The notes below the pieces were generated by a model. It saw only the letters and a program-made list of their open reading frames with translations. It was not told where the DNA came from and did no database searches. A stretch of DNA of 64,000 nucleotides from Persephonella atlantica. GTDB lineage: Bacteria; Aquificota; Aquificia; Aquificales; Hydrogenothermaceae. A program made the translations under genes and the position numbers. The stretch lies in contig NZ_JAACYA010000001.1 in assembly GCF_016617615.1 (NCBI RefSeq), forward strand, positions 496,001-560,000, in the 5' to 3' direction. Positions 25,501 through 34,600 of this stretch are shown one piece after another (position 1 is the first letter of the stretch; each line of letters opens with the position of its first letter).

Positions 25501-25581
25501 ATGAAAAATCCTTTCTACTATGGTGGTGTAATGTCAGAGGAATATTTCTGTAATAGAAAAATTGAAAGAGCATTGAATTAG
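25501..25581 (+). pseudogene. N-terminal remnant of an archaeal-type AAA ATPase
   Basis: A 26-codon frame on the plus strand, opposite to every cas gene. Its product contains FYYGGVMSEEYFCNR, which resembles the conserved N-terminus of archaeal ATPases (PF01637 type, usual form near NPFxYGGVVxGEDFCNRE). The Walker A region that should follow is missing; the frame stops at 25579. It is a fossil of a gene removed or replaced when the surrounding region was rebuilt. Short length keeps confidence modest. Confidence 0.55.
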
Positions 25582-25612
25582 TATAATTCAACTAATTGAA
25601 ATATTGAAAAAA

Positions 25613-26305
25613 TTAAATTAATGCTATTGTCTGATTATTTACCCAGTAGCAGTTTTTGAACTTTCCGTTTAATGTTTTTCCCTGTGTTTCCATGATAATA
25701 TTTTTGTAAGCTGTTGGCTTTCTGTCTGGTTTCATGTTTATGGGCATTTTTTCTTTGAAGTATTTTTTACCTTCTGAGATTTCAATGCTTTCTACATACT
25801 CTTCAGGGATTGTTGTTATTACTTCTGTTGCACTTTCTAAAGCAGCAGCTTCATAAACTCCCTGAAATTCAAAGTTAGCTATCAGGTTTGCCAGTCCCAG
25901 CGAAACTGTGTAGTGTGTTTTTTTGTTTTTAATATGGTCTATAAGTTTATTAAAAATCTTTTCATCGTAGTGGTGAACATAAATTCTGTAAGCTGGGTTT
26001 TTTAGAAATTCTGTTTTTATCTGTGTTCTGTTTTTTATCAGGTGAAAACTTCCTGAGTTTTTTGTGTCAATCAGGTTAATGCTCATTCTGATTTTTTTTA
26101 TAGGATTTAGTATCTGTATGCCTATTTTTGTGTTATCTGCATTTATGTAGTTTAGATATTCATCTTTCCCAAAACCTAAAATTGCTCCAAGCATTCCAAA
26201 AACTGCCGTTGGTGGTGGAACAGAAAATGTCAAAGGTGAAGAGGTTGTATAAAACTTTTTAAAATGTCCAAATTCTCCCCAGATGTCAAAGATTATTACT
26301 TTCAT
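25613..26305 (-). CDS. cas5: Cas5 (type I-B Cascade)
   Basis: 230 residues. Begins VIIFDIWGEFGHFKKFYTT and continues SPLTFSVPPPTAVFGMLGAILG, the Cas5 RRM strand and the PxPTAxxG loop that binds the crRNA 5' handle. Subtype I-B style. Its ATG shares bases with the stop of the HepT-like fragment (ATGA overlap), so it is translationally coupled to a decayed toxin gene. The vapBC insertion lies downstream. Confidence 0.94.
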   Translation of the reverse strand: MKVIIFDIWGEFGHFKKFYTTSSPLTFSVPPPTAVFGMLGAILGFGKDEYLNYINADNTKIGIQILNPIKKIRMSINLIDTKNSGSFHLIKNRTQIKTEFLKNPAYRIYVHHYDEKIFNKLIDHIKNKKTHYTVSLGLANLIANFEFQGVYEAAALESATEVITTIPEEYVESIEISEGKKYFKEKMPINMKPDRKPTAYKNIIMETQGKTLNGKFKNCYWVNNQTIALI

Positions 26306-26466
26306 TTTTTATATTCCTTTTTCAAAATTTCAACAACTATTTCTTTCAAAACCATATCGTTTTTTTCTAATTCTTCTGGAGAACTAACATTTTTTATAAA
26401 ACGATTAATTCTATCAATCTCCTCTACAATATCTTCTAAAAATAGGCGGTAATCTCTTTTAGACAT
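26302..26466 (-). pseudogene. Truncated HepT-like toxin fragment
   Basis: A 54-codon frame, MSKRDYRLFLEDIVEEIDR at its start, matching the N-terminal helix of HepT (DUF86) RNase toxins. The usual catalytic RX4-6H region and later helices are absent. It overlaps the preceding MNT-like tail by 8 bases, as intact mntA-hepT pairs do, and its stop overlaps the cas5 ATG. Probably a decayed toxin kept because it couples translation to cas5. Confidence 0.6.
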
Positions 26467-26782
26467 CTACAGCCTCACTGTATATATATTTCCTTAGCTT
26501 TGGTTTAACTGCTTCTTTGATAATTAAGTCAACTTTTTTTCCGAATAAATCTTCTAAATAAAACTTTAAGTCCATTTTCCCCACTAAATAACTGAAAATT
26601 AAATATATAATCATCCATTGCAATTTACTGCTTCCAATAACTTCCTCCAGTGTTTTCTCACCTGACAAAACCTTGTCGTAGTCCCTGTAGTATATCGGTG
26701 AGCCGTATCTCATCTCGTATATCAGCTCTTTTGGAACTCTCTTTCTTGTTTTTTTCTTTTGCTTCTGGGTTGTGGTTGCCAT
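26459..26782 (-). CDS. Chimeric protein: Uma2-like start joined to an MNT nucleotidyltransferase tail
   Basis: 107 residues from ATG 26782, behind GGAGGAAAA. The first 65 residues (RYGSPIYYRDYDKVLSGEKT, then EEVIGSSKLQWMII) resemble the start of Uma2-like proteins of thermophiles. From about residue 70, LEDLFGKKVDLIIKEAVKP and the residues after it match the C-terminus of minimal nucleotidyltransferases (MntA antitoxins); the catalytic GSxxxGxxxxxSDxD core is missing. It looks like a deletion fused two genes. Followed by the HepT fragment. Function after fusion is doubtful. Confidence 0.55.
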   Translation of the reverse strand: MATTTQKQKKKTRKRVPKELIYEMRYGSPIYYRDYDKVLSGEKTLEEVIGSSKLQWMIIYLIFSYLVGKMDLKFYLEDLFGKKVDLIIKEAVKPKLRKYIYSEAVDV

Positions 26783-26812
26783 TTTTTCCTCCAAATGGAA
26801 ATAACTGTTAAT

Positions 26813-27772
26813 CTATAAATCTTCTCTGATTTCTTCAAATGTTATCTTGTCAGACAAGAAATTCCTATTTAATTTTAAACTTCTGTCCTTTTTAAATAAC
26901 ACTTTTTCTATCTTGTCTGCCTCTTCTTCTAAAACTTCTAACAGCTTTTCTATATCTAATGTATAATCTTCTGGACTTCTTATTTCTTCATCTGTTTTGT
27001 CTGTTTTTAGTTTTATGTATCTGTGCAGGTCTCCTATGTGGGTGTTTAAGCCTTCTTTATAAACAACTTCTATCAGTAGTCTTGGCATCTGTCCATTTTT
27101 TGAGCGGGTTATAAGATTTTTTGTTCCTTCCCACAAACCTTTTCTGAGTAGTTTCAGGTCTGTTTCTGTTAGGTTTGTTTCTCTTGCTGAATTTTCGTTG
27201 ACTAACCCGTGGAACACTATTAAAGAGTAAGGGAGTATCCATTCTTCTCTGAATGTTTTTTGCTCTTTTCCTTCTGATGATGCAAATGCTCCAGTTCCTT
27301 TGATGTATTCAAGTTTTACTCTGTGAAGGGACAGCCCCATATTAAACTGAACAGGTCCTGTAAGGGTTATAGAGCTTTGTTTGTTTTTACCGTTTACTTT
27401 CAGGTCAAGGGGGATTGTAGCTCCAAAAAGTCTAACATCTATACACTGGGTCAGTATGTTATCTTTTATTATGTCCTTTTGCTCTTTAAGTGATTTTTTA
27501 TCTAAATCTTGAACATTTTTTAAAAAGTCTCTGGCTCTTGCCTTTGCATCCTGTATTTTACCTTCGTCATCTTCTATCTCTCTAACAAAAATCTCCTGTC
27601 CTTCAAACTCTCTTAGATAATCTCTCACTGTCCTTTTTAGCCTGACGTCTGTAACGATGTTTTTCCCAGTCTCTTCATCAATCCTTGGTTTGTTTTCGTC
27701 GTTAGGGTCTCCATTTGGGTTTGCAAAGCTAACATCATAAATGAATATTATCTCTTTTCTGTTTTTAATCAT
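26813..27772 (-). CDS. cas7: Cas7 (Csh2 type, I-B Cascade backbone)
   Basis: 319 residues. IFIYDVSFANPNGDPNDENKP is the diagnostic start of Csh2/Cas7b proteins (first strand and the NPNGDP turn), then VTDVRLKRTVRDYL and CIDVRLFGATIPL. Several copies coat the crRNA. ATG 27772 is set by AAAGGAGG 9 bases upstream, which lies inside the end of cas8b. The frame from 27793 would overlap that gene more. Confidence 0.96.
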   Translation of the reverse strand: MIKNRKEIIFIYDVSFANPNGDPNDENKPRIDEETGKNIVTDVRLKRTVRDYLREFEGQEIFVREIEDDEGKIQDAKARARDFLKNVQDLDKKSLKEQKDIIKDNILTQCIDVRLFGATIPLDLKVNGKNKQSSITLTGPVQFNMGLSLHRVKLEYIKGTGAFASSEGKEQKTFREEWILPYSLIVFHGLVNENSARETNLTETDLKLLRKGLWEGTKNLITRSKNGQMPRLLIEVVYKEGLNTHIGDLHRYIKLKTDKTDEEIRSPEDYTLDIEKLLEVLEEEADKIEKVLFKKDRSLKLNRNFLSDKITFEEIREDL

Positions 27773-29447
27773 TTTGATTGTCCTCCTTTTCATAAATCAT
27801 TTTTGCAACTTCATCATAGAGCGTCATTCCTGATACAAAGTAAAAATTTATCTCGTCTATAGACATTTTAAACTTTTCTTCCAGTAGGAGATTTTTGGAT
27901 ATTTCAGAGGCAAGTTCTTTTTTACCTTTGTCAAATCTGCCATACTCCATTAGTTTGTTTATCACTTTCGGCAGAAGTCCTTTTATGTCTTCTTTGTTCA
28001 TCTTTAGACCTTTTAGGTTCTTAAAAAATGGCGTACTTCCCCTTTCTTGCCCCTGAATGTTTAAAAGCATCTGGGTTAAAGCTCCAAGTAGAAATATGCC
28101 TCTTTTTGCTGGAGAGTTTAGAGCACTTCCAAGCTTTTTGTAGATCTCATCAAATTTTGAGTTTTCCATAACCGCTCCCTCTATCTTTAATAAACCAAGT
28201 TTTTCTAAAAAGCTGACGTTCATCAATGCGTCTGTGGTACTTTTCTGGAAATTTTTGCCATTCACAAAATCGTCCCTTATTTTTCTCATAAAAATCTGAA
28301 TCAATGTACCGAATGACAAACTACCGTTTCTGAAAATTTTGTCTATTACTTCAAAAAATAGTTTTTCATGCTGGCCTAAAAATTCATTAAGTTTTGCAAA
28401 TGTGTAGTCTTGACTGAAAATTTTTTCAACTTCTGCTTTTGTGTCAAAAACTTTATGAATTCTTGACGGCAGGACATCTTCTACTAAAAGGAGTATTCTT
28501 TCTGCTGCATTGTCTTTTTTTAGAAATAGAAAGTAAAAACTTACGGCATCTTTGTAGTCTTTTACCAAATCTAATATCTCTTCTTTGTCGTCTGTTAAAA
28601 ATTTGTGGGTTTCTTTAGAAAGGTTAATCTTTTTTCTTTCATAGGAGAGTATTTCGCTTATTTCTTCTAAAACTTCTGGCGTGTTTAATAATACTTTTGG
28701 TATTAAATAGTAGTTTTTGCTGTAAAACTTAAACTTTAGATTATTTTCTACAAACTTTTTGCCGTAATCTACTTCTAAAAAGCATTCTTCACAGACTGGA
28801 AAATTTTTCCATGCCTGTGTTTTGTCAAACCCCGATGTTATGTAACACTCCTTATCAAGTGTATAAAACTTATAAATCTGTGAGGTTGTGAAGACTAAAT
28901 CTTTCTTTTCCCCGCAGATGCTACAAACAGCGTTTTCTTTGGATACTTCTTTTATCTTGTTTAAAAAGTCTTCTAAAAATGTTTTCCTAAAAAGGTCTAT
29001 CTCATAGAGATACTTTCCGTCAATTTTTACAGTTATGATTTTGTTGTCTTTAGATAAACTGTTTAGGTGATTTAGCTCATTTATTATCTGGTCTTTACGG
29101 CTGTTTAGCTGGTCTAAAATCTTTCCGAACTCTAAGATGTTCTTATGGTTTTCAAACCATCTAATAAATTTTTTTGTGAATGTTTTTTCTGGCTCAGTTA
29201 TTCTTGAAGTAGGAGAAAAGTCTGGTGAGTTTGCTCCTGTTCCCCTTTTGTAAAGGTATATTTTGTAATTTTCTCCTTTGAAGTCTTCTTGAGTAATTCC
29301 TGTAAAGTTTAAATCTTTATCAAACTCTAAAACCCATACTACCTTATAACTGCCGTTGCTGTCTGGATTTTCTATTAGAATGTCTATCGGCTGTTTGTTT
29401 TCCTTCTCTAAAAGCAGTTTCCCAATTTCTTTAAGGGCTGTTAGCAT
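27765..29447 (-). CDS. cas8b: Cas8b large subunit (Csh1 type)
   Basis: 560 residues, the I-B Cascade large subunit that recognises the PAM. A zinc-binding pair CSICGEKK (about 176) and PVCEECFL (about 224) with the C-terminal helical region is typical of Csh1. ATG 29447 overlaps the end of the type III cmr3-like gene by 17 bases, directly joining the III-C and I-B modules in one message. Ends 8 bases past the cas7 start. Confidence 0.92.
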   Translation of the reverse strand: MLTALKEIGKLLLEKENKQPIDILIENPDSNGSYKVVWVLEFDKDLNFTGITQEDFKGENYKIYLYKRGTGANSPDFSPTSRITEPEKTFTKKFIRWFENHKNILEFGKILDQLNSRKDQIINELNHLNSLSKDNKIITVKIDGKYLYEIDLFRKTFLEDFLNKIKEVSKENAVCSICGEKKDLVFTTSQIYKFYTLDKECYITSGFDKTQAWKNFPVCEECFLEVDYGKKFVENNLKFKFYSKNYYLIPKVLLNTPEVLEEISEILSYERKKINLSKETHKFLTDDKEEILDLVKDYKDAVSFYFLFLKKDNAAERILLLVEDVLPSRIHKVFDTKAEVEKIFSQDYTFAKLNEFLGQHEKLFFEVIDKIFRNGSLSFGTLIQIFMRKIRDDFVNGKNFQKSTTDALMNVSFLEKLGLLKIEGAVMENSKFDEIYKKLGSALNSPAKRGIFLLGALTQMLLNIQGQERGSTPFFKNLKGLKMNKEDIKGLLPKVINKLMEYGRFDKGKKELASEISKNLLLEEKFKMSIDEINFYFVSGMTLYDEVAKMIYEKEDNQND

Positions 29448-30231
29448 TTCTTATAAATTTTCCTTTATATATTTTGTAAGAAGATATATTTATACTGCTA
29501 TCTACCGTGCTTCCTACATTTACAAAATATCTGGCATCTGTTAAAACTGGTGTGTTTTGTCTAAAGTCAAGTTCAGGTATTAGTTTTAGCTCTCCTTCAA
29601 ATTTTATATTTGTTTCAAACTCTAAAAAATTTTTTAAGGTTTTATTGTTTGGTTTTCCATCGTTACTTAAATTCCAATTTTCTAAATCTTCATTTTTAGC
29701 TTCTTTAGAATCTTCTAATTTCAATAATCCATATCCGTATTTGGTGTCTCCACCAATAAAGATTTCAGGTTTTTTTCCCTCAAAGAAATTTTTGATTTCT
29801 TCATTTTCAATTTTAATCAACCCTATCCAGTAAAACTCAGGAATTATATATTCAAACTCATAAAGATGTTCATCTTTTGCTTTTCTTGAGATTGGTTCTA
29901 CTGCTGTTTTAAAATCTGCTTTTACATATTTGTACCTAAATTCTTCTGCTGAATAATCCCCTAAATAAAATTTTCCATCTTTATACTTTGGTTCTAATAT
30001 GGTCTCACCATCAAAAGAAGGAAAAAAATTTGTTATAGTTTCAAAATCTTTCTGGATTTCTTGGATTTCATTTTTATCTTTAGCTTTATTTTTTATCATA
30101 TAAGCATTTACCAAAGCTCCCCACATCGTCCAGCCAGGAATAAAAATCTCTGTTTCAGATACCACTCCCCACTCAAATTTTCCTATATGTATAGGTTGTT
30201 TTTGTTTGAAAACTAATTTATACCAGCACAT
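29431..30231 (-). CDS. Cas5-group RAMP of the type III complex (Cmr3-like)
   Basis: 266 residues. FKQKQPIHIGKFEWGVVSET followed by FIPGWTMWGALVNAYM is the RAMP first strand and glycine-rich turn, and FIGGDTKYGYGLLKL near 165-180 is the C-terminal G-rich loop. By elimination in a set that already has Cmr1, Cmr4, Cmr5, Cmr6-like and Cas10, it should be the Cmr3-like crRNA 5'-handle binder. It is diverged, and Csx10-like naming is possible. Overlaps cas8b by 17 bases. Confidence 0.7.
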   Translation of the reverse strand: MCWYKLVFKQKQPIHIGKFEWGVVSETEIFIPGWTMWGALVNAYMIKNKAKDKNEIQEIQKDFETITNFFPSFDGETILEPKYKDGKFYLGDYSAEEFRYKYVKADFKTAVEPISRKAKDEHLYEFEYIIPEFYWIGLIKIENEEIKNFFEGKKPEIFIGGDTKYGYGLLKLEDSKEAKNEDLENWNLSNDGKPNNKTLKNFLEFETNIKFEGELKLIPELDFRQNTPVLTDARYFVNVGSTVDSSINISSYKIYKGKFIRNANSP

Positions 30232-30232
30232 T

Positions 30233-30592
30233 TTAATCTCCTAAGGCTTTAGCGTGGTATCTTGCGTAAATTAGAGTTTTTTCTAAAAGCTGTTTTAAAA
30301 ATAAGAGTTTGTGGATGTCTTGAGAAGTATTTTGGAAATAGTTTTCCTTATCTGAAGGGTCATAGTTATCAATTACATCAAAAATTTCTTTTAAATTGTC
30401 TAAAAATAATTCTGTAGCTTCTTCAGACTTTTGAGAAACTATATAAACATAATATGCATAAACCCCATTATTCGATAAAACACCTAAAGATTTATCTATC
30501 AGATTTTTTAGTTTAGTCTTATTTGAAGATTTATTTATTTTATTAACTATCTCATAAGCTTTTTTGCTTGTTAAAGTTTCTATATTATTCAT
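30233..30592 (-). CDS. cmr5: Cmr5-like small subunit
   Basis: 119 residues, all helical, KKAYEIVNKINKSSNKT at the start and LLEKTLIYARYHAKALG at the end, the normal end signature of Cmr5 small subunits that line the target-RNA filament. It starts 13 bases after cmr4 and ends 1 base before the Cmr3-like gene. Confidence 0.85.
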   Translation of the reverse strand: MNNIETLTSKKAYEIVNKINKSSNKTKLKNLIDKSLGVLSNNGVYAYYVYIVSQKSEEATELFLDNLKEIFDVIDNYDPSDKENYFQNTSQDIHKLLFLKQLLEKTLIYARYHAKALGD

Positions 30593-30605
30593 CTTCTACC
30601 TCCTG

Positions 30606-31694
30606 TTAAGGTATTAGTTCTATCTTTAATCTTCCAAATCCCCTCGTAGTCATTCCACCAATTCCAAGGGTTTCGTAAAAATGTTTACTATCCTTTAATG
30701 CATCTTCTAATTCTTTATCTTTAGGAAGAGGTTTAAGTTTTTCTTCTAAACCTTCAAATCCTTTTTTATCAAAAATTCTTATCTCACCATAAAAAATTGT
30801 TCCTCTTGGTATTGCTTCGCTTGTAAATAGGGCTCCCTCTTTTGCTGCTCCAGTAATTGGGTCTATTGAAACTGATGTTCTAACTTCAAGGTTAGAATTA
30901 ACTATGTGAGAAAATAAATTTTCTGGAACAATAATTACATCTTCAGGAGTTAATGTAAAAGATATATTTTCTTGCTTATTACATATTTTTATTTCATTGC
31001 AAAATGTATGTCTACTTTCTACTTCTAAATATAACCAGCCCAAATTTAAGTGTCCCTCATCACCTTGTTTAGTTCTTATTTTATTTTCAGATGGTGCTTC
31101 CTCTTCTATACCTATTTCTTTTAATCTTGAAGATGTAGTAATCCATTTAGTTCCTCTATATGTAAAAACAGGAAAAAACAAAATATTCAAATCACTAAAA
31201 AATAGCATTCCTTGCCAGCTAATATCTCTTTTAGAAAAACCAAATCCTTTACAGACTATACAGTGTCCACAGTGTCCAGTGTTTTCTTCACTATCACTAT
31301 TTTTATCAGGGGTATCATCTTGTCCAGCACATTTAATTCTCATTATTTGATTACCCACAAATCTTTTCCAACTGGAAAGTTTAATATCTGATGAAGGTAA
31401 ATTTTTCCAATCGTAATTTTCTAATTTTTCTCCGATTGTGTCGCCATTTTCATTTTTAATATCTTGCCAATCTGGTTGTTTATCTTTTATATCTTTTAAA
31501 GTCTCTAAAACCACATAATATCTCCAAGTTCCAGCTAAACTGCTACCAGGAATTTTAGGAATATTAGTTATAGGGTCTCTGACTATAGTATTATCAACTC
31601 GTCCTATATTATATCCACCTGTTCCTATGTGTATTGGATCTGTTGCTAATGCATAAACTTCTAATTTTTTTACGACATTATTTTTTTCACTCAT
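30606..31694 (-). CDS. cmr4: Cmr4 backbone RNase
   Basis: 362 residues, Cas7-like backbone that cuts target RNA at 6-base steps. PIHIGTGGYNIGRVDNTIVR holds the cleavage aspartate D34, PKIPGSSLAGTWR is the RAMP loop, and GGMTTRGFGRLKI is the C-terminal G-loop. A cysteine-rich insert (C119 region to CGHCIVCKGFGF, about residues 119-150) suggests a zinc site within the thumb. Active-site residue intact, so RNA cleavage is expected. Confidence 0.93.
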   Translation of the reverse strand: MSEKNNVVKKLEVYALATDPIHIGTGGYNIGRVDNTIVRDPITNIPKIPGSSLAGTWRYYVVLETLKDIKDKQPDWQDIKNENGDTIGEKLENYDWKNLPSSDIKLSSWKRFVGNQIMRIKCAGQDDTPDKNSDSEENTGHCGHCIVCKGFGFSKRDISWQGMLFFSDLNILFFPVFTYRGTKWITTSSRLKEIGIEEEAPSENKIRTKQGDEGHLNLGWLYLEVESRHTFCNEIKICNKQENISFTLTPEDVIIVPENLFSHIVNSNLEVRTSVSIDPITGAAKEGALFTSEAIPRGTIFYGEIRIFDKKGFEGLEEKLKPLPKDKELEDALKDSKHFYETLGIGGMTTRGFGRLKIELIP

Positions 31695-31695
31695 T

Positions 31696-34600
31696 TTAAA
31701 CCTCCTTCATTGCTGTATGCCAAAACTCAAACATATCTAAAAACAAAAGAATATTTTCTTTTTTAGTAAGACTTTTTTGCAAATTTTTTCTAAAATCATT
31801 AGATAATTCCACAAAATTATTTATTTCCAGCTCGAAAATATCATTAATTATTTTTCTTCTTTGAACATAATTTTTTCCAATTTTGTTTAATTCAAGAAGT
31901 TCTATAAATGCACTTGTTAATAAATAGCTATAATCAGAATTGTATTCTTTTTCAGCTTGTAGTTTTGAGTATAGCAGTTCAATTAATTTATGTATTCTGG
32001 TGGTATTTAAATCTGTTTTATCAAATAACACTTTAAATTTCTTAAATTTTCCCCAGTAAACTTCAATCTCGTAAGGCCTATTTTGTTTTAGTGGTATTAA
32101 TCTTTTACCATTTTCATCATAAAAAATCTCATTTCTTCTGATATTATGGTCTAAATACTCAAAGTCAAATGTGTTTGGGATAATCTGGATTGTTTTAAAT
32201 TTGTTTTTTAGTTTACCAACCGATACTAACCATTTTTTCCATTTAAGAGAACAATCTTTATTTAGTTTTAGAGATGGTTTTATGTAAAAGTTGTAATTCC
32301 CTTCTTTGAACTTGTCCCAATATAAGGAATAATAGCTTTTTGTTTGATTTCTTCTTTCTTTCTCTTTAGCTTCTTCTTCTCCATAGAAAATAGTCTTATG
32401 TCTAAAGTATTTCTGGAAGTCTTTTTGATTTTTATTTCTGTATAGATTATCTATATCTTTAACATCTCTTCTAATTCTTCTTAATGCTTTAAGATTTATG
32501 TAAACTGGTTTTTTATAATCAGAAATCACTATTCCTATGTGGATAGGAAGTTTTCCATAAACATATTTGAATTCTTCATTGTATTTTTTGATAACTTCGT
32601 CTATTAATTTTGGCAAATATTCTGCTGGAATGACTACTTGATAATTTATTGGAGACGGGTCTGTTATAGATGTAAAGGGTTTATAGGAATGGATTTTTTT
32701 TAAGTTAGATTTAATAGATAGTTTAATTAGTTCTTCTTTAGTTCCATACTTTTTAAGAACAATTTCCTTCTTTTGTAAGTGCTTTTTTAAACTTTCTTCA
32801 GAAGAAAAAATCTTATTTAAATCTTCAATAGCTTTTTTTTCGTTTTTTAATGATTTATATTTAAGTTCTTTTAATTGATTGTTTCCATATACATCAATGA
32901 AATTTGAAATGGAAGAAATGAGATAAATTTTTGCAACATTACTATTAATTTTCTCTTCCCAACTATTTCCTTTTTTATCCATCCAAAATAGAATTTTGTC
33001 AGCTTCTAATTCCATAGATTTTTGACCTACTAAAGAATTATCTTGAATTTCCCAAACCAATCTCTTTTTTTTCCAGTTAGGAATATCTAAAATCTGCTCT
33101 AATTTTTTATGTATTTCCTCAAAAAATTCTCTGGTAGTTTCCCAAATTCTTCTTAATCTTGCAGGTGATGGGTTTTTTCTTAGAAGGAATTGGAGTAAAA
33201 GGGTTGCTAATAGGTCTAAAGCTGGGTCATTTTTGTCTTTGAATTTTTCCCATCTTATTTCTTCTTTCTCCCAATCTATTTTAGAGTTTAAAAAAGTTGT
33301 TTTTATCAATTTTTCCCATGGAGTTCCTATTATAGAGCCAAAGAATATCTGCTTTATAAAATCATTAAGGCTTTCTTTATTATTTTTACATCCATTGTAA
33401 GCATCTTTTGAAAGCTCTAGAAAAGAATTTTTTACTTTTAAATTAAAATTAACTTCACTTAGAAAGTTGTTTGTTTCTTGGATATAGGTATCTATATCCC
33501 AGTTGGAATACCCTTCAATTGAATATTTTGTATCTAAAGGTTTAATCCACCATTTTTCCTCAATTAATTTATTAATGATATTTTCTATTTTTGATAATTT
33601 TCTTCTTTTACTTTCCACTAATCCCTTTTCCTGACCTAATTTTCTTTTTTCTTCTTGATTTAAAGAACTGCCTTTAAGTTTTTCTTCAAGACTTCTTATC
33701 TGTTTATTTAATTCCGAAAAAATGTCTGAAAAATTAGTTCTATTTAGAATAAAAATTTCTAAAAAGTTTTTTATCTCAGTTAAATAAAGCTTAAAGTCGC
33801 TTTTTTGTATTAACAAACTATTCAACAAGTTTCCATTCAACCAATCTTCAAGTTCAAATTTTAAAGATATATAAGCAACCCTTTCATTTTTATCTTTGAT
33901 TTCTTCTATCCAGATAGTTTCTCCTGTTAAATTATCTATCCATTTTGATACTTGTTTATGGTGTATTCTATCATCACAAACTTCGCATATAGTTGGATTG
34001 TTTTTCTTTTCTTTATCTTTTTCATAAATTAATCTAATCTGACAAATAGGGCATATACCTATGGCTTTGCCTTTATCTCTGTTTTCAATATTTAGACTAA
34101 TACTTTTCTTCTCCCAGTTAGCCTTTAGAAAATTTTCTTTAGCATTTTCTAAAAGTGTAGATAAATTCATTAATCCTCTTGAAGCTTTAGTTAGGAATAT
34201 AGCTGGGTAAAATTCATCATTTGTTAAATCTTTGAATTTTTCTAAAATCTTGTCTTCAATTTCTCTTAAATCCTTTTTTAATTTTGCTAAATTTGAACCA
34301 TCATTTAAATCTTTTCCTAAATCCTCTCCAACTATAAAATAAATCCCCGTTTCATCTCTGTAAATTTCATTCCCTATTGGATATTCAACTTCTAAAAGAT
34401 TTTTTATTTCTTCATCTATCTTGTCTGTAATTTCTCTATACCAGGATATAGAAGCAAGCTTTAAACTTTTTTCAGCAACTCCAACTTTATCGTATTGGAT
34501 ACCGAGTATTCTCCATTTTATAGAAGATGGATTTTTTAAATAATTTTTATTATCATCATCAATATTTAACCTTGAACTATCCACAACAAGCTGTGATAAA

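Noticed and set aside
26306-26452. 62-codon plus-strand frame between cas5 and the chimeric gene
   Set aside because: Low-complexity Ser/Phe-rich shadow; the minus strand carries the HepT-like fragment, which explains the open frame.
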